This document shows positions 50,058 to 61,759 of a stretch of 64,000 bases of DNA, piece after piece. Position 1 is the first letter of the stretch; each line of letters starts with the position of its first letter. The position numbers were made by a program, and so were the translations under genes. The notes under the pieces were generated by a model that was not told the origin of the DNA, did not search any database, and was given only the letters and a program-made list of their open reading frames with translations. The stretch is taken from positions 44,962,714-45,026,713 of the forward strand of contig CM049320.1 of the NCBI GenBank assembly GCA_026874595.1. The letters are read 5' to 3'. The stretch comes from Sipunculus nudus. Its lineage: Eukaryota > Annelida > Sipuncula > Golfingiida > Sipunculidae.

Positions 50058-52116
50058 GGGTTCTAGTTGAATAATTACTTTCATTATGCCCTTGACTATG
50101 ATATATTGATCATTTATAATATTTAAGTTTATTTTTGCAAAACTTAAATTAATTTGTACACCGTCCGCACGCGTTTTAGCATATATTTTATACAGTATGA
50201 ATGTTCGTGCACGCGCGCGTGCTCGTATGCGCGCACGCGTTTTAGTAACAACCGGTGATTCCGGTTAAATGACGTCACATCTGCTTGATCCACTGTACAA
50301 ATTAATTAGTCTTCCAGTTCATGCATATACGCGCACATGGGGAAACACACCTTTTTTTACGCATATATATGTTAGCACAAACACATATATACGAGCACAT
50401 GGAAACACAACTTTACTGCATGATGTCTGTCCTTACTTTCCTTGCTCAAACATGAGACTTATTTGATAATTACAACAACATTCACTTTTTTAAAAGGATC
50501 ACATTTTAATAAGACGTACTATATCAACCTTGATTTATAGGAAAATTCAAGTACGTCCGACTACGTAGTACGAGTAATGCCAATTTGCGGCAGGTCACCT
50601 ATATTGCACTTTTACCGATTATCCTTGGATAAATTAAGGCGAAACATGCCCAGAGGAGTTCGACAAAAACAAGTCAATTTTTACTTAAAACTAATGCTCT
50701 ATCTTCTTTTCGGCTATATCTTTTGAAATTCCTTAGGTAATTTCTTGGCTCGTTGAATATTCCACGATTTCCTAAGAGGATCAGTAGATTCCGCGACACT
50801 CAGGGTGAAAGATGACGCCCACGTTTACAGTGGGCTGAGCCTATAGGTCACGTGGTCCTATTTGTTTACATGCCCTGGGGTCACCAAGCCCTGAACCTGA
50901 AGGAGAGTAGTAAATGGTCTGGCTTTCTCTGGTTGGCTCTAGCCATCATGTGCTGGAGCATCAAAAACACCCCATTGTTTGATTTTTAAGTATGTTAAGC
51001 ATAATTCCCAATAAAATTGACAGTATTGGTCAATTTGTTTTAAATCTATGGCCAATCAAAGAGATGTTGTCCAAATGCTTGTTTGGGACTGCTTGGTGGG
51101 GTATTTTGGGCTTCACTGCATTCGGGCCAGGATGGTTAAAAAAGGAGATACACAAGCCCCCTTTTTCTTGGTCAAGTTTGACTGAAGAAACAACAAATTC
51201 TCAGGTAAAAAAAAGTTTAATATCAGAATTTATTTTGAAAATTATTTAAAAGAGGCCCAAACCTCAGGTGTTTTATAGATGTTATATAGGGAAAATAAAT
51301 ACAACCACGTGTCCTTCACAAAAACCTGTCTTTACAATGTGGGTGATAATACAGGCTGATCGCTGCCACAAAATTGTGCCTGAACTGATATTCTGAGTCT
51401 TTTCAGCTTATTCAAGTACTATATTCTTTATTTCCAGGCTGTTTTTATGAGAAAAACTTGGTTTTGGAAAGCGGATTCCTGACAGGTAAGAAACATGAAC
51501 TGTCACTCTTTCTTCATACCATAACAAGACTGAATTACAATTCTAGGGCTGATTTCAATAGGTAAACAACACTTTTTGGTGCCAGATTTGTATCGGCATT
51601 TCACTGGGAGTGGTGTGGATGACTTTTAGGGTGAATGGCCGTATTGGGGGGGGGCAGAATGATAAGGGAACAGGGGAACAAGTGGGGGGGGGTAGAAGAG
51701 AGGAATTAATTTTTTTCTACTTTTGGTTCATGACTGGGCATACACACACAAACATATATATATATATATATGTAAATATATAATTATTTATTTATTAATA
51801 AACCCCCATTTGTTTGCCCCCCATTTATTTGCCAAATTTGATGTTGCCAAATATCTTGACATACCATGTTTCTGTATATCATGTTTTATTTTTACATGGA
51901 TTTTGTGCATGTTGACTCATTGCAAAAAAACATGGTGTTGTTAAAATGTGTCATTTGGTGAATTTTATGGCCTCACTGAATAAAAATCAATGGTATATGG
52001 CCAGTATGTGCAGTATTGTATAACAGCAGGCTCAAATAATTTCCCATGATTAGCATTTTCCTTATTTGACAGCATGGATTAACTGTCACCAGTAATTGTG
52101 TGGGTGTATATATATA

Positions 52117-52176
<60 letters not shown>

Positions 52177-52974
52177 TATGCATATATGTTCATATATATA
52201 TGTTATATAGGGAAAATAAATACAACCACGTGTCCTATACGCACGATATCGTGTATATTGTGTACTGCATACACGATATCGTGTATATTGTGTGCTGCAT
52301 ACACGATATCGTGCGTACAATTTCTTATGTACACGAATTATCGTGTATATTGCTCCTTATACGCAGGGAGTTTCGTGCACACAAAAAGTTGCATGCTCGT
52401 TTGTCTGCACACAAAAATACACGACTGTAGAAATACGGTGGTAGGTAGTGATAACCCGTATTAACTATTATTTTCCAGTACTTGTTCAAAATAATAGCAA
52501 AATCAACACATCTTTCTTGCTTTGAGAATGGTATTATCCCCTCTGGCCAACCGATAACGTCTGCAATTTTGAGTTACCAGAACTAAAATTAATTCAGATT
52601 TAGCGTCAGAACCCTGATAATGTGTAAAAAAAAAATAAAGATAAATCAAAATTACATAAAAGAATGAGTCTGACACAAATGTGCTACCCGCCTAGTGCAT
52701 GTCAAATGGAATTTCATAAAATAATGAAATAAGTTAGGGAAAATATAATTTATGCGGTGCATTAGCAGGTCAGTTTATATTAAATTGGAATATCAGATCA
52801 TAAAGTGTAGTTGGAGAGACGCAGTTAATAATATTTGGTAAAGTTGTCAGCTCTTGTTGTCATCATGTTTGTTTGCACCCGTGCTGACGACGCTGGTGAA
52901 TTGTTCAATAGTATTTTATTTATTATGTAAGTAAATGGACTTACTGTACAAAGATTTATTATAATTAGATGACA

Positions 52975-53174
52975 GAAGGTTCTAGAGAATTCAGGTAATG
53001 TGTAATTTCCAATAGGTAAATTCTAGAAAATCACGTAGGTGCCAGTCTTGACAAGAAACGACTTGATTATTCTAGAGGCTTCTAGAAGTTTCGGTTACCC
53101 AGGTGTCAAGGCCGGTCTAGAAAGGGGTGAATGAATTTGTAAGCTAGCGTCAACTGGTGACGGATCGTTATATA
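52975..53174 (+). promoter_or_regulatory. Heat-shock-type promoter of B8
   Basis: Element a starts at 52975 and TATATA is at 53169-53174. A private G-to-A change (GACGGATCG) sits a few bases before the TATA box. Confidence 0.6.
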
Positions 53175-54322
53175 GTTGAACACTGAGCGGGATAAATAAA
53201 AAATATTGCTCAATAGCCCTACTTATCCATAATTTTGCCAAGAGCTGATGTGTTTACATAGAGAACAAGCCGCCATGATTACATTAAGTGACCCACAGTC
53301 GTTTGCAACGGGATTTAGACTGGGAACCCGCTCTGATCTTATCGCTGTTTGAACTGGAAAAAGCGGGCGATAACAAATGTCAGTGGCGGGTACCAGTCGA
53401 TCAACGTCCGCTCATTACAAATTCCTGTATATTGTTATGTTTAAATCACCGCGGGCTTACAAGGATCGTTAGGGATTAAATTTCATTAATATATTAAGGT
53501 AAGAACGTGGTAAAGTTGCCAGAAAGACTTATTTACTACCAAAGACATTCACTAACGGATGCATTTTGGTGTGTATATTGAGTAGTTTTAAGAGTTTTTT
53601 TGGTGCCTTCTACCAGTGTCTACCATTTCACCATTACAAGGCCTAACTGTACAGGCCATTCCCACAACTGTGATCGTATCACAGTTGTGGATCCGCAACA
53701 AGTGCCATGCAAATCCGTCTTGCGATGTACGGAGGACGTTTGACAGCCGTACTCGGCAGGCAAGTTGCACTTTTACCCTCATTGCGTGCGACGTTGCGTC
53801 TTAGACCACGAATTTTCTTCCCATTGTACCTAAAAAATTGCACGTGTCACTAGCGAACTTCTTACGTACTCCTTGCTGGTGGAGCAAGTTGCACTTGCGC
53901 TTCGTTGTTCGCGGAGAATTTGTAATATCTGTTGGACATGTCCAAAATTGTCCGTACGTGCTTACGGGCTGTCTACGACCTCGAAATTTCGCAAGATAGA
54001 CTTGCGTGGCACGTAAGATTCTACATAAAATTTGAACGAACAGTCCGTAGGAGCCCGCACGGCCGGTTGTGACCTAGGCTTATGGAGAGTGACGTTTGCC
54101 AGTGCCCTTCAGACGAAGTCTCCGTGCCCCATGTACAGAATTACGATAGTCTAGGAACACAACGCGTTTATACACACACACGGACATCGACTTCACACAG
54201 AGATGATCCACACTCGGGGAACCAAAAATTTAACCGCTATTCCCGGCAAGAGCCCAGGTCACTTGGCGTGAGCGAACAGGCAGGTCGCAAGGCCGTAATT
54301 ATATAAAAGTCTGTTTATTCAG

Positions 54323-54388
<66 letters not shown>

Positions 54389-54649
54389 GCATCAATAAAT
54401 GTAAGGTTTAATTGCAGTTTAAGAGTTCAGTAAAACAGTCCAGACTTAGGCTTGGCAGGCTGCGGGTCGGTCGGTGTCCATGTCCAAATAAAAAAAAAAA
54501 TATAGAAAACCGGTTCTCAAATGGAAATCAATATGAGACAAAGCAACCAAGGCAACCAACGCAATTTATCACTGCAAGGCAATTCATGACCTGATATTAT
54601 ACGATACCGTAACATTATGAATATTGTATTTTTGGAGCCGTTATATATA

Positions 54650-54696
<47 letters not shown>

Positions 54697-54700
<4 letters not shown>

Positions 54701-55190
54701 ACGGATTTACCCTCCAGACTTGTGTTTGGGAGGGAATCCTAGACCTGTCAATTTAGTCAAGGGGAATTCCCCGTGGCTAGCCAGCCCTGCTTGGCGTATG
54801 GCTGGACTTAAGTAACTTGAGCAGGGGATACCCTGGTGATCAGGTGACCAAGTCTTGTCTCGCTTTCTCTGGTATACGCTTCTGGACTGATAAGACGGTT
54901 TCTGTAGCTCTCATTAAGTATGTGACATAAATCAGCTTACATAGTATTTAATAAGTAGTCTTGTAGGTATCACTTTTAAGTTTAGGTCTTCATATAGTCT
55001 TAGTTAATAGTTACAATATTCTGACTGTTCATGTTAAACATATACTTCATTCTCCATTTTAGATTTGTCACTTGTAAGTTTTATCATTAATATACTCAGT
55101 GATCAAATTATGTACGAGTTCTGTCCTAGTTCCGCAATCAGAGGTATATGGAAGTAAATATATCAATTTAATTACAAGACCCATTCCTGT

Positions 55191-55194
<4 letters not shown>
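54697..55194. mobile_element. Solo-LTR-like element in B8 (498 bp)
   Basis: Has CATTAAGTATG inside an otherwise type II module, a small conversion patch. Confidence 0.5.
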
Positions 55195-55253
<59 letters not shown>

Positions 55254-58200
55254 AATATGCGAGAAGAATTGATCGCTTATATGAATTTTTAACTTTGGTG
55301 TTTCCATGTGTCCTTCAACGTATATGCATGCGTATGTGCGTATATGTGCGTGAACACGGTGATATGTTTTAAAGTAATGCAGAATGGGCTTTTACAAAAT
55401 CGCCCCCTTGTGACTCTAGCATATTTTTTTCATTTTAAAAACAGACACATTAAATATTCTTCTTAAAATAAATAAGTGATATAATTATTTATTTGAAAGT
55501 TAGCGAATTCCTGTGATTTTTTATGTATTTAAGTTTTTGTACTGTTCTTACTTTGGCTGAGAATATTTGCTACAATAAAGTGCTGTGTGATACGTTTGTG
55601 TTTATTTGTTTTTTTTATGCAAGTTTTATTCTTGACCTCTAAAATATTAGTTCCAATAATAAATAGTGATCTTCAAATGAATTTCTCTAACCCTAAACAT
55701 TGAATATCACCCAGAAATACATTTAATTTGTACTTTATGAAATTGTCTTAATACGGCGAACACGACATCCCCCTCCCATAAATATTTACGTTCGTTAATA
55801 ATAATTATAATGGTGTACACCATCCGTATGCAAGTGTGTATATATTCCTTTTTTAAATTGTTATTATTGCAATTTTAGTTACCATTTAGTAATTCTTTGA
55901 TTCTTGATGCTGGAAATAACAATATTTAAAATTATACAGTACTTGAAGGAATTGTCTGATATGGCTGTATATTGCACTTATGTATTTATTATTCATAAAT
56001 GGGTAAATGTGTATTTAAGAGGGGTTTTAAAGAGTTATTTTACTATGTTGAACGCATTATTCCAAAATTTTATTGATCTATAATAAGAAAGATTAATATA
56101 ATAGATAAGGCTTGTAGAGTTTTATATCCAATATATATTTGATATGTATTACCAAAATGCTCCAGTAAATGCTAAAATGCAACATTTTCTTGGCGACGTC
56201 TTCACAGTATTATAAATAACTTTATAAACAACAAAATTCAAGCCGATATAGTCACCTAAGGAGAAAAATAAACTCTCAAGCAACACCATCTTTCATTATA
56301 TAACCTTTTTCCTAAAATTATACTTTCCCTTTATATTTACAGAATATTTCCTTTGCTTATAATTTGCGTTAAATATTGTAAATAGGCCTTTAAAAACTCT
56401 TAAATACACATTCATCCGTAATCATAGAAAGAACGGGACTAACTGCAGGCGGAATACTTGCAAAAAAAATACATATGTCAAAAATGTCTAATGTTTTAGA
56501 TGTAACAATTCCGGAAGTATCTTGCTACAGTCCAGGACCCCGTGCGGTAAAACGATCGAAAACAAATTGGGTTCTAGTTGAATAATTACTTTCATTATGC
56601 CCTTGACTATGATATATTGATCATTTATAATATTTAAGTTTATTTTTGCAAAACTTAAATTAATTTGTACACCGTCCGCACGCGTTTTAGCATATATTTT
56701 ATACAGTATGAATGTTCGTGCACGCGCGCGTGCTCGTATGCGCGCACGCGTTTTAGTAACAACCGGTGATTCCGGTTAAATGACGTCACATCTGCTTGAT
56801 CCACTGTACAAATTAATTAGTCTTCCAGTTCATGCATATACGCGCACATGGGGAAACACACCTTTTTTTACGCATATATATGTTAGCACAAACACATATA
56901 TACGAGCACATGGAAACACAACTTTACTGCATGATGTCTGTCCTTACTTTCCTTGCTCAAACATGAGACTTATTTGATAATTACAACAACATTCACTTTT
57001 TTAAAAGGATCACATTTTAATAAGACGTACTATATCAACCTTGATTTATAGGAAAATTCAAGTACGTCCGACTACGTAGTACGAGTAATGCCAATTTGCG
57101 GCAGGTCACCTATATTGCACTTTTACCGATTATCCTTGGATAAATTAAGGCGAAACATGCCCAGAGGAGTTCGACAAAAACAAGTCAATTTTTACTTAAA
57201 ACTAATGCTCTATCTTCTTTTCGGCTATATCTTTTGAAATTCCTTAGGTAATTTCTTGGCTCGTTGAATATTCCACGATTTCCTAAGAGGATCAGTAGAT
57301 TCCGCGACACTCAGGGTGAAAGATGACGCCCACGTTTACAGTGGGCTGAGCCTATAGGTCACGTGGTCCTATTTGTTTACATGCCCTGGGGTCACCAAGC
57401 CCTGAACCTGAAGGAGAGTAGTAAATGGTCTGGCTTTCTCTGGTTGGCTCTAGCCATCATGTGCTGGAGCATCAAAAACACCCCATTGTTTGATTTTTAA
57501 GTATGTTAAGCATAATTCCCAATAAAATTGACAGTATTGGTCAATTTGTTTTAAATCTATGGCCAATCAAAGAGATGTTGTCCAAATGCTTGTTTGGGAC
57601 TGCTTGGTGGGGTATTTTGGGCTTCACTGCATTCGGGCCAGGATGGTTAAAAAAGGAGATACACAAGCCCCCTTTTTCTTGGTCAAGTTTGACTGAAGAA
57701 ACAACAAATTCTCAGGTAAAAAAAAGTTTAATATCAGAATTTATTTTGAAAATTATTTAAAAGAGGCCCAAACCTCAGGTGTTTTATAGATGTTATATAG
57801 GGAAAATAAATACAACCACGTGTCCTTCACAAAAACCTGTCTTTACAATGTGGGTGATAATACAGGCTGATCGCTGCCACAAAATTGTGCCTGAACTGAT
57901 ATTCTGAGTCTTTTCAGCTTATTCAAGTACTATATTCTTTATTTCCAGGCTGTTTTTATGAGAAAAACTTGGTTTTGGGAAGCGGATTCCTGACAGGTAA
58001 GAAACATGAACTGTCACTCTATCTTCATACCATAACAAAACTGAATTACAATTCTAGGGCTGATTTCAATAGGTAAACAACACTTTTTGGTGCCAGATTT
58101 GTGTCGGCATTTCACTGGGAGTGGTGTGGATGACTTTTAGGGTGAATGGCCGTATTGGGGGGGGGGGGGGCAGAATGATAAGGGAACAGGGGAACAAGTG

Positions 58201-58260
58201 GGGGGGGGGGGTAGAAGAGAGGAATTAATTTTTTTCTACTTTTGGTTCATGACTGGGCAT

Positions 58261-58335
<75 letters not shown>

Positions 58336-59500
58336 AATATATAATTATTTATTTATTAATAAACCCCCATTTGTTTGCCCCCCATTTATTTGCCAAATTT
58401 GATGTTGCCAAATATCTTGACATACCATGTTTCTGTATATCATGTTTTATTTTTACATGGATTTTGTGCATGTTGACTCATTGCAAAAAAACATGGTGTT
58501 GTTAAAATGTGTCATTTGGTGAATTTTATGGCCTCACTGAATAAAAATCAATGGTATATGGCCAGTATGTGCAGTATTGTATAACAGCAGGCTCAAATAA
58601 TTTCCCATGATTAGCATTTTCCTTATTTGACAGCATGGATTAACTGTCACCAGTAATTGTGTGTGTGTATATTTATATATATATATATATATATATATAA
58701 ATATATGCATATATGTTCATATATATATGTTATATAGGGAAAATAAATACAACCACGTGTCCTATACGCACGATATCGTGTATATTGTGTACTGCATACA
58801 CGATATCGTGTATATTGTGTGCTGCATACACGATATCGTGCGTACAATTTCTTATGTACACGAATTATCGTGTATATTGCTCCTTATACGCAGGGAGTTT
58901 CGTGCACACAAAAAGTTGCATGCTCGTTTGTCTGCACACAAAAATACACGACTGTAGAAATACGGTGGTAGGTAGTGATAACCCGTATTAACTATTATTT
59001 TCCAGTACTTGTTCAAAATAATAGCAAAATCAACACATCTTTCTTGCTTTGAGAATGGTATTATCCCCTCTGGCCAACCGATAACGTCTGCAATTTTGAG
59101 TTACCAGAACTAAAATTAATTCAGATTTAGCGTCAGAACCCTGATAATGTGTAAAAAAAAATAAAGATAAATCAAAATTACATAAAAGAATGAGTCTGAC
59201 ACTAATGTGCTACCCGCCTAGTGCATGTCAAATGGAATTTCATAAAATAATGAAATAAGTTAGGGAAAAAGTTATTTAAGCGATGCATTAGCAGGTCAGT
59301 TTATATTAAATTGGAATATCAGATCATAAAGTGTAGTTGGAGAGACGCAGTTAATAATATTTGGTAAAGTTGTCAGCTCTTGTTATCATCATGTTTGTTT
59401 GCACCCGTGCTGACGACGCTGGTGAATTGTTCAATAGTATTTTATTTATTATGTAAGTAAATGGACTTACTGTACCAAGATTTATTATAATTAGATGACA

Positions 59501-59700
59501 GAAGGTTCTAGAGAATTCAGGTAATGTGTAATTTCCAATAGGTAAATTCTAGAAAATCACGTAGGTGCCAGTCTTGACAAGAAACGACTTGATTATTCTA
59601 GAGGCTTCTAGAAGTTTCGGTTACCCAGGTGTCAAGGCCGGTCTAGAAAGGGGTGAATGAATTTGGAAGCTAGCGTCAACTGGTGACGGGTCGTTATATA
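59501..59700 (+). promoter_or_regulatory. Heat-shock-type promoter of B9
   Basis: Element a starts at 59501 and TATATA is at 59695-59700. The elements are intact although the sequence just upstream (59202-59400) is unusually divergent. Confidence 0.6.
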
Positions 59701-60847
59701 GTTGAACACTGAGCGGGATAAATAAAAATATTGCTCAATAGCCCTACTTATCCATAATTTTGCCAAGAGCTGATGTGTTTACATAGAGAACAAGCCGCCA
59801 TGATTACATTAAGTGACCCACAGTCCTTTGCAACGGGATTTAGACTGGGAACCCGCTCTAATCTTATCGCTGTTTGAACTGGAAAAAGCGGGCGATAACA
59901 AATGTCAGTGGCGGGTACCAGTCGATCAACGTCCGCTCATTACAAATTCCTGTATATTGTTATGTTTAAATCACCGCGGGCTTACAAGGATCGTTAGGGA
60001 TTAAATTTCATTAATATATTAAGGTAAGAACGTGGTAAAGTTGCCAGAAAGACCTATTTACTACCAAAGACATTCACTAACGGATGCATTTTGGTGTGTA
60101 TATTGAGTAGTTTTAAGAGTTTTTTTGGTGCCTTCTACCAGTGTCTACCATTTCACCATTACAAGGCCTAACTGTACAGGCCATTCCCACAACTGTGATC
60201 GTATCACAGTTGTGGATCCGCAACAAGTGCCATGCAAATCCGTCTTGCGATGTACGGAGGACGTTTGACAGCCGTACTCGGCAGGCAAGTTGCACTTTTA
60301 CCCTCATCGCGTGCGACGGTGCGTCTTAGACCACGAATTTTCTTCCCATTGTACCTAAAAAATTGCACGTGTCACTAGCGAACTTCTTACGTACTCCTTG
60401 CTGGTGGAGCAAGTTGCACTTGCGCTTCGTTGTTCGCGGAGAATTTGTAATATCTGTTGGACATGTCCAAAATTGTCCGTACGTGCTTACGGGCTGTCTA
60501 CGACCTCGAAATTTCGCAAGACAGACTTGCGTGGCACGTAAGATTCTACATAAAATTTGAACGAACAGTCCGTAGGAGCCCGCACGGCCGGTTGTGACCT
60601 AGGCTTATGGAGAGTGACGTTTGCCAGTGCCCTTCAGACGAAGTCTCCGTGCCCCATGTACAGAATTACGATAGTCTAGGAACACAACGCGTTTATACAC
60701 ACACACGGACATCGACTTCACACAGAGATGATCCACACTCGGGGAACCAAAAATTTAACCGCTATTCCCGGCAAGAGCCCAGGTCACTTGGCGTGAGCGA
60801 ACAGGCAGGTCGCAAGGCCGTAATTATATAAAAGTCTGTTTATTCAG

Positions 60848-60903
<56 letters not shown>

Positions 60904-61156
60904 GCATCAATAAATGTAAGGTTTAATTGCAGTTTAAGAGTTCAGTAAAACAGTCCAGACTTAGTCTTGGCAGGCTGCGGGTCGGTCGGTGTCCATGTCC
61001 AAATAAAAAAAAAATATATAGAAAACCGGTTCTCAAATGGAAATCAATATGAGACAAAGCAACCAAGGCAACCAACGCAATTTATCACTGCAAGGCAATT
61101 CATGACCTGATATTATACGATACCGTAACATTATGAATGTTGTATTTTTGGAGCCG

Positions 61157-61218
<62 letters not shown>

Positions 61219-61222
<4 letters not shown>

Positions 61223-61712
61223 ACGGATTTACCCTCCAGACTTGTGTTTGGGAGGGAATCCTAGACCTGTCAATTTAGTCAAGGGGAATTCCCCGTGGCT
61301 AGCCAGCCCTGCTTGGCGTATGGCTGGACTTAAGTAACTTGAGCAGGGGATACCCTGGTGATCAGGTGACCAAGTCTTGTCTCGCTTTCTCTGGTATACG
61401 CTTCTGGACTGATAAGACGGTTTCTGTAGCTCTCATTAAGTATGTGACATAAATCAGCTTACATAGTATTTAATAAGTAGTCTTGTAGGTATCACTTTTA
61501 AGTTTAGGTCTTCATATAGTCTTAGTTAATAGTTACAATATTCTGACTGTTCATGTTAAACATATACTTCATTCTCCATTTTAGATTTGTCACTTGTAAG
61601 TTTTATCATTAATATACTCAGTGATCAAATTATGTACGAGTTCTGTCCTAGTTCCGCAATCAGAGGTATATGGAAGTAAATATATCAATTTAATTACAAG
61701 ACCCATTCCTGT

Positions 61713-61716
<4 letters not shown>
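61219..61716. mobile_element. Solo-LTR-like element in B9 (498 bp)
   Basis: Type I sequence with intact termini. The right (TA)n tract is among the shortest (about 40 bp). Confidence 0.5.

Positions 61717-61759
<43 letters not shown>

Larger units (their letters stand above)
46005..52438. repeat. Array unit U10, long A+B type with 66-bp deletion (6434 bp)
   Basis: Contains B7 (type II). About 66 bp of the A head are missing at 50056/50057, where TTTTAGAT is joined directly to TGGGTTC. It has the shortest poly-G pair (9 and 9 bp). Confidence 0.95.
52749..56442. repeat. Module B copy B8 (3694 bp), type II with type I patches
   Basis: Mostly type II, but has TTGTTC near 52901 and CATTAAGTATG near 54911 as in type I. 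GACGGATCG just before the TATA box is private. The poly(A) signal is at 55574-55579. Confidence 0.9.
52439..58965. repeat. Array unit U11, long A+B type (6527 bp)
   Basis: Contains B8 (type II with some type I markers). From about 57977 the A module has several private substitutions. Its first (TA)n tract is expanded (about 58272-58331) while the second is contracted (about 58667-58699). Confidence 0.95.
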
